Shown here in pieces: positions 46,121-56,629 of a stretch of 64,000 nucleotides of DNA. The stretch's first letter is position 1; each line of letters opens with the position of its first letter. Origin of the DNA: Porodaedalea pini (Eukaryota > Basidiomycota > Agaricomycetes > Hymenochaetales > Hymenochaetaceae); the NCBI GenBank assembly GCA_002794775.1, contig NBAY01000028.1, positions 372,001-436,000 on the forward strand. The letters run 5' to 3'. The position numbers and the translations under genes are program-made. Below the pieces are notes generated by a model. The model was not told where the DNA came from. It saw only the letters and a list, made by a program, of their open reading frames with translations, and made no database searches.

Positions 46121-47900
46121 ATCATCTACGCGAAGCGCTCGGCGATGCACATCCTGTGCCTTCATCGTTAATGATTTTCTTGTCCATCACCATAATTCTG
46201 TTTACATACAACCAATCCACACAGCAAAAGGACACCAGGTTCGAGGCACATTGCCCAGATACAGCGGCGGCTCCTCATCTCAGCATTTGCTTGCAGCGCA
46301 AGCAAACATTCAGACTGCAGTCCCCATCAGCATACGCATGTCGACAACTATATTTGCGTATGCGTATGCTACCTCAGCGGAGTCAGTTTATGCCGCGTAC
46401 CAAGTTTGTCCTACTTTCTAGTCCCCTCTCCATTGGCGTCCGTTCTTGTTTCTATATATATTTCGTTATACCGTTTTGCATAACAGATTCGCATATTCCC
46501 CATCCACACACGCACATTCGCAAGGCCTCTTCACATTTGTTTGATGTACCCGCCGACCTTTTTTTCTTGTGACATCGCATATCATTTCTTTTGCACTTGG
46601 TACAGTCTTTTTTGGTGTTCATTTACTTCTCTTGCATTTTTTTCCCGCAATGGATTGCTTGCTTTAGCTATGTTCGGTTTCTACTCTATCCACGTAGGTT
46701 CTTCACGTCCTGCTTGTGGAATTACATATGCCGACTGTCTCCTCATTCCTCTAACCACTATTTGTCGCACTTTGTACATTGTATCAATATATTTACAAAC
46801 AATCGCTGTGCCCCCACAAGTTGCTCTTTCTCACTTTGGTGATTCCGATTCCGAAGCTGCGCCGCAATGTGAGGTCCGTAGGTGGTTGAAGTCTTGTTAC
46901 GATGAACAATGACATTAATTATTTGGCTTCTAGTTATTTTAATGACGCGTCGCGACGCGTTTCTCTCACGTGCATTGATGGAGTTGACACGTGACTAGGA
47001 CTTCCAACCGGTGCGACTTTGCAATGTCTACCTCGAACTTCTACTCGCTATTGCCTTCCGCAACTGAGACTTGAAGGGAATGTTAAGATATTTACTGTCA
47101 ACACTCTTTAGAAGAAAGGAATTTGGAGGTGATGCACGTCGAATCCAATAATCTCTCTTGCGTCACGGTGGCCGTTGACACCGTGCTCGTCAAGGGTCTG
47201 AAAGGCATTGCGTTGATCTTTAGCCGCCCTTGGACTGTCCCTTCCCTGACCCAGCTGTAGAACACATCGTCTTCTGCAACATGCAATGTGCAGCTTGTTT
47301 TAGTCTCTTCTCTTCTCCCCAACTACAATCCATGCTTCAACTCATCCTCAACGCATGACGAAAGATGAAGACAGGAATCAGGAACATTTTTTCCACTATA
47401 CCACCGGCCGCTGGCTATCTTGAAGGCTAGAGAAGGCTGAAGAGCACTATACCAAGTTCAAAGTCGATGTTCTCAGAAAAGTCACTGCATCTGCAGTTGA
47501 TGCGAAGTCTTGCCGAGGAAGGAGGCGCCAAGGAGGATGCACAAAAGTTTTGCTCTTCGCTCTCGATAACGGCGAGCAGGTCGTAGGAGGTCTTTGCGCG
47601 GACTCTGGTGGAGGGACCAGACAACACGCAACATGCCATCACCTCAAAGTGACGCAGCGACGGCGGAATACGTCCGCAATCGACTTCGTGTGCTCGTTCC
47701 TCGCGTGCTTGCTTGGTGCACCGACCTGCAGCTGTGAAACGAGAGACCACCTCGATTGGCAAGTTCGCCAAAGTTGACAAGAAACGAAGTTGCTTCTACT
47801 CGCCGTCGTTCGAGCCGAGCGCGCACACCACACTTCTGAAACGATCATGATCATGCCGCGCCTCGTACCATCGGTCCCGCAGCTTACGCGCCTTAGACTC
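46121..47900. other. Gene-poor, decayed stretch
   Basis: No intact gene is supported. On the minus strand a frame between about 47921 and 47427 reads MARIAVDESKARKLRDRWYE, then a stop, then FLSTLANLPIEVVSRF, which could be a worn exon chain, but I cannot place it in a family. A palindrome of two ACGCGT boxes and two CACGTG motifs lie at 46945-46993. Confidence 0.35.
46945..46993. promoter_or_regulatory. Clustered ACGCGT palindrome and two CACGTG motifs
   Basis: ACGCGTCGCGACGCGT (46945-46960) is a perfect 16-bp palindrome built of two MluI cell-cycle boxes. CACGTG follows at 46967-46972 and 46988-46993. The same pairing of double ACGCGT and CACGTG occurs near 10207-10232. It looks like a promoter, yet no clear gene lies beside it now. 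Confidence 0.4.
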
Positions 47901-48019
47901 GTCTACGGCGATTCTAGCCATGCGAGCATGTTTATGTCTCTGGCAAAGAGTTAGCCAAAGGAGAAATTGAGATTTCAGCTGTCAGAGACTGGTCATGCAC
48001 GTTGATTCTTCCACTGTTT

Positions 48020-48760
48020 ATAGCTGCGCACTGGCCGAAGTTTCAAGTACTCTTCAGCACATTGGCTTCCGTCAGACTTCGAGCTTGACTCAGACTTGAT
48101 TCCGGACAGCTTCGATGTATCCTTAGACGACGCTGAGCTGTTAGTATCCGTGCTGACCTCGACCTGCGAAGGTCTCACAACTAATACGGAAAGCATGGGC
48201 GGAGAAGAATCGCAATGTTATCAGGCTATGTCGATCAAGATCGCGAGTTGATTGAGATGATGGTGGATTTTCCCGGTCGCATTCGGCGAGACGACCTCTA
48301 TGCTCCCGTATGTAAACTTCATTTCCTTGTTTTCCTGCCCCTCTCTGATCAACCACTACTCATCGGCCGAAATCCCGTGACGACTAACTCCAAGCCTGCC
48401 TCTTACGCGTCGCACACAAGTGGGACGAACTCGCACCGTTTGTATCCTTTCCTCCGTGCTTGTGCTTTTCAAGAGCTGACTTGGCGCACATTCGAGGTGA
48501 GACGTTCATCTGGCAGAAGAGTCCAGAGAACATAGCAGTGCTGCGCGACGTGCTGGAGATCCAGCGAGGGAGTGCTGGGCGCATCCGGATGATTTCGTGC
48601 TTGTGGCGGCGACCAACGCGGAATTACTGACTCAATTTGTGGCTGCAGGAGGACCTAATGAGGAGCGAGACCGACTGGTATGCTATTGGCCGTTTGACCG
48701 GAAGATGGAGATGGTTCAGATTATGATATGGCTAGAAGATGATTGTTATTGTAAAGATGC
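48020..48760 (+). pseudogene. Possible decayed gene of unknown family
   Basis: Fragments in different plus-strand frames look coding: SDFELDSDLIPDSFDVSLDD (near 48067), GYVDQDRELIEMMVDFPGRI (near 48219), LLRVAHKWDELAPFVS (near 48398), LAHIRGETFIWQKSPENIAV (near 48481) and HPDDFVLVAATNAELLTQF (near 48580). A GTATGT donor follows the second fragment. The pieces do not join into one frame with plausible introns that I can find. It may be a broken gene or one with badly placed exons; the family is not recognised. Confidence 0.3.
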
Positions 48761-49114
48761 CCTTCTTTCTTAATATTCGATTCTCGTGTTGCAGAAAGAT
48801 CGTGATTATTTATTTATTAACTACATGCGTGATATCAGAAGCTTGGCCGTATGTACAAGGGAAGGGCCAGTCTATGGACATTTTCAGATTTGAGAACAAC
48901 ATGACGATGAATGTTTTGGCGAAACGCGAGTGAAAACCTGTCTCATGGGACAACAGAAGAGACAGCGAAGATATGAAAAAAAATGCGAGTATGTAGCCAA
49001 ATGATGGAGTAATTCAGTGCGAGAAACCTAGGAATGAAGCTAGACGTCCCCAGAGATACGAAAACGAAACGTTGGCAACAAGTCCGACAAATCATGATCA
49101 TGAAAGGAACAACT

Positions 49115-50123
49115 TCAGGTAGTCTGCATCAGGGCGTCTTCCCCATTCATACGCGCAGCTGTGTATTCCTCCATTTCGCGATCAAGGTCTGCAATGCTCT
49201 TCTTGACGCGCTTAGGGCCTTTCTTTTGGCGTTTCCGCGGAGGCGTGGGAGCGAGCGGTGCGTTCATAGAGGCTCGTTCGGCTAGTGTTGCTTGACGTCT
49301 GCAAAAGATCGGATTATTATGTTATGCCCTGCCTTGACTCATTCAATACTGACTTGGTGCCCATTGGATTAGCCGGGTGGATAGTTGTGACTTTCGTCTG
49401 TTGTGTTTGTTGATCGGTATTGGAAAATGATGGACCAAGACGATCAAACAGCGACTTCGGCTTTTGTTGTGCTTTTGGACCGTTCGGTGTGCTCGATGGT
49501 AGTCGTGCTGTGTCAACGTCTCGGTCTATAATGATCTCTAGTTTAATGGCGCGCTCTGTCGTGTTCGATACGCACCCATAGCGAGTGAGACGGGTTCAAC
49601 AATGAGGATGGAAAGTCATCACTTTAGTGCGAAATGGAAGGAAATAGGAGAAAGACTGCGCACTTCCGTCGATGACTTTCCCATTGTACCGGCCGCGTGC
49701 CCTCGACGCGTCGACCCCACGCGTGAACGCGACGACTGCCATTCCACGCGGAAAACCCTTCACAGTGTAGACCATAAAAGATTCTCGTACGTTCACAGGC
49801 CCAATTGTCTTCTTCATCAGGTCCTAATGATAAAAATGACGAGTGGTAAGACACAAAAAAGAGGGAAGAGAAAGAACGCGTCTCCGAGACTGAGCGGTTC
49901 ACAAGGACTGAGTCCAGGGACCTCGTATACATACCACGATTTCTGCCTCTGAGACGTCAAACGGTAGGTTGCTGAGCAGAATTTTGCTCCCGGGATCACT
50001 GCTTCCTGCGGGTATGTTTCGTGCGCGCCATGCGGGCGCTGGCTGCACCACGTTTCCTGTTAATTTGCCCTTTGCACCACCATGGTACTGCTGACTGCGC
50101 GTTGCTGCACGCGTAGAAGACAT
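49115..50123 (-). CDS. YRA1: mRNA export adaptor ALY/REF (Yra1/Mlo3)
   Basis: Nuclear RNA-binding adaptor of the TREX complex that hands mRNA to the export receptor. Four minus-strand exons start at 50123 with MSSTRAATRSQQYHGGAKGK. The RRM reads KILLSNLPFDVSEAEIV (RNP2), then DLMKKTIGPVNV and MVYTVKGFPRGMAVVAFTRG (RNP1 region), KVIDGKRAIKLEIIID. The C-terminal end IADLDREMEEYTAAR is the conserved UAP56/Sub2-binding motif. Basic Arg/Lys segments flank the RRM. Junctions such as GGAA|GTGCGC and the GTATGT donor after the first exon are clear. Retrotransposon copy 2 sits 114 bp upstream of this start codon and separates it from the PITH gene, its former divergent partner. Confidence 0.9.
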
Positions 50124-50225
50124 TATTCCTCCCTTCGTATGTCTCTCCGAGGTCCTGAGCGGTCCGGAGAGAAAGAATTGAAGTGCAAAAGAGCTCGAAG
50201 GGGAAGCAGGCTAGAATTACTGCAC

Positions 50226-50237
50226 ACATATAATCAC
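50226..50237 (+). repeat. 5' target-site duplication of retrotransposon copy 2
   Basis: ACATATAATCAC, repeated exactly at 56521-56532 after the element. Confidence 0.85.
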
Positions 50238-50308
50238 TTCGCTCCTACCATCATCATCGACCGTGGGAAAACAGTGTAACCAGCCTCATTTCTTGTTCTC
50301 TACTCGCT

Positions 50309-52543
50309 ATGGACAACGGCATGTTGACCAGAGCAAAAGCGTCTCTTCACAAGACAAAGTCTTTTCGTTCCCTTGTTAATCCCAAGGACCCCACCAAGTG
50401 TGAGGAGTGTAAACAGGATCTCCCCTACCACAGTCGCTCGTGTGTCAGCGGGACTGCCAAGTTATGCGTCACTTGTGGTCGCGACAAGACCTACAACCAC
50501 GATGACAATGTATGCGCTACAGTACGAGCGAATCGTGCTAAATGGTCTCCCGATGTCGAGGCGGACGAACACGCCGCCAAACTACGCAAACAAGGGGACC
50601 TTCCCCCGACTCCTGATATCGAATCGCAGAACACTCTTAAACGTTCGAACTCAGAGGAAGAACATAGGTCCATCCCGCCCCCCGCCCGACTTGATGACGA
50701 TGCTATGGACGACGATCTGTACATCCCGGACGAACACACCAGTCAGGCTCCTCAGGTCGACAATATTATGGAGGATATCGATGAAATGACTGATCCGGCC
50801 GTCGCCGAGAAAGTCAATATTTCCTTTGCCGATCTTACCAAAGAAACCATCAACACGATTAACACGCTCATCTCCCAACCAACGTGGTCATCTGACAAAC
50901 CCTGGTTCGACGACCCAGTTCGTGCCGGGTCTATCCTCGCTAATGTCGGATCCAACCTGGTATCCTGGTTAAACAAGTCAAACTCACTGGACGACGAAAC
51001 CAGCCTCGCCAACTCAGCCAATGAAAGTCTGGAAGCCTTTCATTCCACTTTCCGCATTCATTCTCCCTCTTTTAAACATGTGTTTGAAAATATTTATGTT
51101 AACAGCCAAACCATCCGTGACCAAGAAATCACGGATACTATGCACGCCATGTCCCGGTCCATTCAGCACCTCTCTGCGGTCGTTTCTTCTATCTCCGAAA
51201 AGACTAATACAATTGAAAAACAGCTTTCAGACGTCCATGCCCCAACAGCCCAGTGTTCGGTTCCTGCTAATACTAATACCAACAAACAGAACAAAATCTT
51301 ACCTGATCCAATTGGCGTTCGTTTCGTACACGACCCCAAGTTCCCTCCCCCAGGCCCTATTACTAAACAGCGCGTCCAGACACCGAAAAACGGAAAAACA
51401 GAATATGCAGCTGCCATCGCTAAAACCCATATCCCGGGTTCTGGCTATCGCATGACGTTGGAAGGCACCATTATCGCACTGGATGGCTACGCCCACTCCG
51501 CACATAACGCCCCTCAAGGTTCCCAAACCAAAGTTTACTACCCACCCGTTGAAGCCGTCGGAACGGATCGGGATGGGTTTACAACTGTCACGTACGCTAA
51601 AGCGGCTCAGAAGAAACCCAAACCCACTCCTACCAAAGTGGTCCACGTTACTGAACAGAACCCTGACGGGGAAATTTCTACTGTTCCAATCAACCGGTCT
51701 AATGGATCGGTCAACACCCGTGTTCGAAACGTCCGTCGCATTTTCTTTTCTCTTCCCGGCGACCTTGCCATTCGCCCATCCACCCTGTCCGTTAAAAACA
51801 GTGTTCGCGCAGGCCTTAAGGGTAACCCTCTTTTTAAACATCTTGTTGTATTGAACGTGGAATACACCACCAACAGCAATCTTCTGATTGCCTTCACTAA
51901 CATTTGTTCTGATTTCGACGCCCAGCACAGTTCACTCGTTGCCCAATTTAATCGCATTATCAACATCAGCGGCGCTAAGGCCTTTACGCCCTCACCGCAA
52001 TTCAAAATGGTCATCCCAGGTGTCCCCGTCTATGATAAGGATACCAAACTAATCTATTCAGAGAAGGACCTCATCGACAAGATATCCGCCCTTCCGCAGT
52101 TTGAAGGCTATGAGTTCATGTTTCCCCCCCATTTCATGTCCTCAATCGAGCGCCTAAATCAGCGCGACTTTTGCAATGTATCGGTCGTTCTCAAAGACGA
52201 TTCGCGACTTTGCTTCGACCATTTCTTCCTCCACAACAACCGGTCCATACCCATATTCGGAGTTATTCGTCGCCTCAAAGAGATGCGAGCTCGCCCAACC
52301 ATTAACCAGTGTGACAACTGTCACCACCTGGGACATCCAGCCGCGAAATGCTGGTCAATTGCTCGTTGCGCAATCTGCTCCGAACCGCATCACACCGCCA
52401 TGCACGTCGCCAAGTGCGCTCCATGCACCGCGATCAACAACCTTCAATGCGAGCACTTCGCTCTGTGCATTAACTGCCAGGGCAATCACAGTGCCAGGTC
52501 TTCGGAGTGTCCAGCTCGCCGCAACTATCGCTCCCCCTTTTAG
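50309..52543 (+). CDS. Retrotransposon copy 2 ORF1, intact gag-like RNA-binding protein
   Basis: An uninterrupted frame of 744 residues beginning MDNGMLTRAKASLHKTKSFR. The N-terminal Cys module (CEEC, then LCVTCGRDKTYNHDDNVC) is followed by a long helical/low-complexity middle, the conserved-looking NTRVRNVRRIFFSLPGDLAI and FRAG-like KNSVRAGLKGNPLFKHLVV segments (an RNA-binding fold in the position where LINE ORF1 proteins carry one), and C-terminal knuckles CDNCHHLGHPAAKC, CAICSEPHHTAMHVAKC and CINCQGNHSARSSEC. It is likely to bind the element RNA. No intron signals are seen, as expected for a retroelement. Confidence 0.9.
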   Translation: MDNGMLTRAKASLHKTKSFRSLVNPKDPTKCEECKQDLPYHSRSCVSGTAKLCVTCGRDKTYNHDDNVCATVRANRAKWSPDVEADEHAAKLRKQGDLPPTPDIESQNTLKRSNSEEEHRSIPPPARLDDDAMDDDLYIPDEHTSQAPQVDNIMEDIDEMTDPAVAEKVNISFADLTKETINTINTLISQPTWSSDKPWFDDPVRAGSILANVGSNLVSWLNKSNSLDDETSLANSANESLEAFHSTFRIHSPSFKHVFENIYVNSQTIRDQEITDTMHAMSRSIQHLSAVVSSISEKTNTIEKQLSDVHAPTAQCSVPANTNTNKQNKILPDPIGVRFVHDPKFPPPGPITKQRVQTPKNGKTEYAAAIAKTHIPGSGYRMTLEGTIIALDGYAHSAHNAPQGSQTKVYYPPVEAVGTDRDGFTTVTYAKAAQKKPKPTPTKVVHVTEQNPDGEISTVPINRSNGSVNTRVRNVRRIFFSLPGDLAIRPSTLSVKNSVRAGLKGNPLFKHLVVLNVEYTTNSNLLIAFTNICSDFDAQHSSLVAQFNRIINISGAKAFTPSPQFKMVIPGVPVYDKDTKLIYSEKDLIDKISALPQFEGYEFMFPPHFMSSIERLNQRDFCNVSVVLKDDSRLCFDHFFLHNNRSIPIFGVIRRLKEMRARPTINQCDNCHHLGHPAAKCWSIARCAICSEPHHTAMHVAKCAPCTAINNLQCEHFALCINCQGNHSARSSECPARRNYRSPF

Positions 52544-52549
52544 ATGCCT

Positions 52550-55500
52550 ATGAAGGAGTCTATTTCGGTTTTTCCCTTAATCTTCGCAATTCAGTTCCTA
52601 CCTTTGACTATTTACTTCGCGCTTTCTCTTCCAGTCATTCTGCCCCCGACATCATTTGTTTTCAGGAAATCCCTACAATTCATTCAATTGTTCCTTCTAA
52701 ACTTTCTTCATCCGGTACCCGCGTTTTTAATCTATGCAATTTTACTCCCTATATTGCCTTTCAACCTTCTTCTTCCGAGAAACCCAGGTGTTGTACGCTG
52801 ATACACCCTCGCATCATTCACCGTGTGTCCCTTTATACTCCTGGCTCGTCATCCCCTAATATTACGGTCACCTCAATTTTTCGAGGTGACTTATCCCCTC
52901 TTTTGCTTTGGAACGTCTACAGTTCCCCATCCCTCCACGAATTCGAGAACCCCCTTCCTTCTCTTGACCTTCCTTCTAACATTTTTATTGGGGATTTTAA
53001 CCGCCATGCGGACCTCTGGTCTTTCCCAGAGCAATCTGCTGCTTTCTCACATTCGACAGCTCTCGTTGACTGGATCAACGAGAATCGTTTAATTATTTGC
53101 AACCCCCCTTACCAACATACTTATTTCAACCATTCATCCAGGTCTAAAACTATCATTGACCTTCTCATCGCCTCAGATGATTTCGCTCCTTCCCTCTTAG
53201 AACGTGCCTCTATTTCAGACCCTTCCCTCGACATTGCATCAGACCACCTCCCTATTCGATTCTCTTTTGACGTCAATGAATTGGCCGCTCCCCAACAACA
53301 CCCCCTTCGTTCAATTCGTTTTCGAGATTTACCCTCATTTATAGGGGAATTTTGCGATTCTAACTTATTCCCCTTTTCATTAACGGGCATCGAATCCCCT
53401 AAGGCACTGGACGACCTTCTTTTCTCTCTTCATTCAACCCTATCTGACTTTGCCATTTTCTTCCTACACAAGCGAAAACCTCGATCTTACTTCAGCCCCA
53501 ACAATTGGTGGTCCGAAGCATGTACAAAACTTTACCGCGATCACTGTCGAAACCCACGCCCCGAGTCTAAAACGCTCCTAGACACGGAAATCACCCGAGC
53601 CAAAAATGTGTTTTTTGGTTCGCGTCTTCAACAATCCGACACGCAGTCTGCCTGGCGCAATCAGTACCTAGGTATGGCTCGCCGCTGAGCTCCAATCGGC
53701 ATGCTCCGCATGTCAAACGGGTTATTCACCCTGACAGAATACGACAAAGTGTCCCTCTTCCGCGAGATGTTTTTTCCCCCGTTATCGCACACTCCAGAGG
53801 TCATCCCTCTTCCCGACCTTTCTGAGTTTCATCCCATCGAATTGAAGGACATACATGCGGCCCTTCAGGGCGTCGATCGCGAAACGAGTCCTGGCAACAG
53901 CCACATCTCGTACAAACATTTGGAGCTCCTTATCGAGCATCGAGGTCAATTTTTCGTGGATCTTTTCACTTTGTGTTTGAAAATTGGTCACTTCCCTTTC
54001 CCTTTTAAAACGTCACTCGTTACCTTCATCCCCAAACCCAAACGTTCGGATTTTTCTGTCCCAAGAGCGTTCCGGCCAATCACTCTGGTTGACACCATAG
54101 GAAAACTTTTTGAATGCATTCTCTTCAATTTCCTTCAACCCTTTTTTGAACTCAATAACCTTCTTCCCGACGCCCAACATGGGTGCCGGAAGCATCGTTC
54201 TTCTCTGACCACTTGCTATTCTTTACTTTCAACCATCTTATCCCAACCTTTCATTAAGAGCAGCGGCGAACAGTTCAGCGAATTACACCATCATCACCGC
54301 TGCTTGATTACTTCGATCCTGACCATTGACATTCAAGGTTTTTTTTGACAATATTTCTCACAATCGCCTTCTTTCAAAACTTATTCATTCCAAAGTTCAT
54401 CCCAACATCATTCGCGTTCTCTCGGGCTGGCTCAGAGACCGGCCCATTTCGCTTTCTTTTAATAATTTCGTTTCTTCTCCATTTGTCAAACCCAACCGTG
54501 GGGTTCCCCAAGGGTCCCCATTGTCGCCTCTCATTTCAATATTCGCTGCAGCCGATGTTATCATGGCCTATAATTCTCGTTTCGGCCCAGACCGACCTTT
54601 ACTTGCCTACATGGACGATCATCTTCTTTACGCTCGTTCACTCTCCATTCGCACCAATTTGGTGCGTCTCCGCAAACAATTCCAATTCATTTCTCTTCAA
54701 TTCCAATCCCTTGGTTTATCCATTGATCCAGACGCTATTGAACTGCTTCACATCCTCCCTCATCACAGAGTCGCAAATTTCACCTTCCAATCCTTTTTAA
54801 CGGACTCTCCTTCATCTTCTAATGCGGCATTGTCTTTACCAAACAACCGTGTTGTTCGCCCTTTGCGCCATCTTACTTGGCTGGGTGTCATTCTTTCCTA
54901 TGATTTGTCTCCCAAGCTTCACTTTGAATCCCAGGCCAACAAAGCTCTTTCTACCCTTCACCAACACTCCTTTCTTTTCAATCGGATCAACGGCGCATAT
55001 CTTCAGTACGCGCGCCTTTTGTATTTTGGTTTAGTCCGTTCAGTCACCATTTATGGCACCATCCTCTTCCCCGAGTCTTCTCTTCTTTCAATTCTTCAAA
55101 AAACCCAACATCGTTTTCTGCACCTAGTTTTCAGTCGTAACACTCATCCAGGTGTGGCGGAATCCTTTATATCCTGCCCACCTCTTCCACTGTTCATTCG
55201 GTCCCTGTCTCAATGATTTCTTCTTTCCTATTTCGCCCACTCTACACATAACCCTTCCCCACATCAATATTTAACGTCTTCGCTTCTCCCCAATATTACG
55301 ATCCCTAAGGCTGTTTCTTTCCCTAGTTTTGTCCCCATTCATTCACATCTTATCATGACTCCTATTCCTTCATCTTCGCAACGTCAATACGCTATCCGCA
55401 ATTTCAACTCTTTCTTTTTACACCCCCCTCCATACCAATATTTTATTTTTACAGATGGCTCCATCATTCCCCAGGCCGACGGCTCCCTCAATGGCGGCCA

Positions 55501-56374
55501 TGGTTTCGTCATTATGCACAATCACCAGGAACTCGCTGTCTTTTCTTCAGCAGCGCACTCTCGATCAAACATCTTGTTTGAAGAGCAGGAAGCGCTCATC
55601 GCAGCCATGCAACGTATCTCAACTCTCCTTTTGAAATGCTTCACACCCGTTCACATCCATATAGTCTCGGATTCACTCAATTGCGTCCAGCTTATCTTTT
55701 CTAATGACGATCGGCATGCGGATTTTATCATCCTTTTCTGCTGTCTATGTGGGATCTTCCTTGCCCTACACCACGTCGCCTCGCATATTACTGTCCAGTG
55801 GCTCCCATCCCATCGTGGAGTACTAGGCAATTCTAAAGCTGACAAGCTGGCTAAAGACACTGCTACCAACCCACACCACGAGACCATACCGGGATCGCTC
55901 CCTAACTTGACGGCGCAAGTACAGCTCGACCTCGTTCGTGACTGGAAAGCCAATATCATAAATTTACGCGGACATCGCTCCATCCTCGAGTCGTCATCGT
56001 TCATCCTTCACCCAACGCGATCCCTACACCCGTTTTTGAAGCTTTCTCCAAGGAAGAGGATACATCACACAGTTCAATCACACGCTGTCAGCCTGATGCT
56101 GAACACGCTCGATTTGCATAACCGAAACCCCGTACCGCGTTGTCCAGACCCGTTGTGCTGTAAACATGATGTCCATCATATTCTTAATTGCTGTCCTTTT
56201 TTCGCTTTTGTTCGAAATGGCCTTTTTCGTCAACGATCCTTGCCCTTAGCTTTTGCTGAATGGTCTCGCCCAAACAATTTTCTCCTTCTCCTAAAATTTG
56301 CTTATTTTTCATTTTGTCGCCCTCCGGACAGTATGCCCTTACTATCTGATTTACCGCCCTCATTTGACCTTTAG
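52550..56374 (+). pseudogene. Retrotransposon copy 2 ORF2 (endonuclease-RT-RNase H), mutated
   Basis: Nearly complete, with few breaks. Endonuclease motifs are DIICFQEIP, GDFNRHADLWS and ASDHLPIRFSF. The reverse transcriptase has FIPKPKRSDFSVP, FRPITLVDTIGKLFECIL, GVPQGSPLSPLISIF and AYMDDHLLYARS. RNase H has FTDGSIIPQADGS, EEQEAL, VSDSLN and HRGVLGNSKADKLAKD, then CPDPLCCKHDVHHILNCC. Compared with copy 1 there is one T too few near 52570, a TGA at 53686, one T too many in the T8 run at about 54341, and a TGA at 55214. All other segments stay open, so decay is recent or mild. Confidence 0.9.
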
Positions 56375-56520
56375 TACTGATCCCTATCCCTATCCCTTGC
56401 TACGCTTTTCACTCCTAGTTACCAAACACCAGCATTCACGCTCTACGTAGTCTTTTCCTGTCTTGTTTTCGGTTTAAGTGCGGTTGGCGGTCTGTTAGCA
56501 GTAGATAGCAGATATTATAA

Positions 56521-56532
56521 ACATATAATCAC
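56521..56532 (+). repeat. 3' target-site duplication of copy 2, ending at CAC of CACGTG
   Basis: ACATATAATCAC followed by GTG; the unoccupied site read AATCAC^GTGAGG. The restored CACGTG is about 95 bp upstream of the PITH gene start. Confidence 0.85.
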
Positions 56533-56629
56533 GTGAGGCCCTCTTCTCTTCTCTCCCACAAACATCTCGGCCTCGTTAATTCCAAGTGCTAACCGATTAC
56601 TTCCTAATACACTCCTCTTCATTCTGAAC

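Larger units (their letters stand above)
50238..56520 (+). mobile_element. Non-LTR retrotransposon, copy 2 (full length, inactive)
   Basis: The second copy of the same family, about 6.28 kb, in the same orientation as copy 1 and colinear with it from the shared leader CCTACCATCATCATCGACCG to the shared 3' end GTTAGCAGTAGATAGCAG plus TATTATAA. ORF1 is intact; ORF2 carries two nonsense codons and two frameshifts. A 12-bp direct repeat flanks it. As for copy 1, the repeat ends at CAC of CACGTG (56530-56535). It was inserted in the promoter between ALY and the PITH gene, which before insertion were only about 0.2 kb apart. Confidence 0.93.

Noticed and set aside
38402..56520. One large composite transposon with the two retroelements as direct terminal repeats
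   Set aside because: Each copy has its own distinct target-site duplication, and host genes between them have normal structure, so these are two separate insertions.
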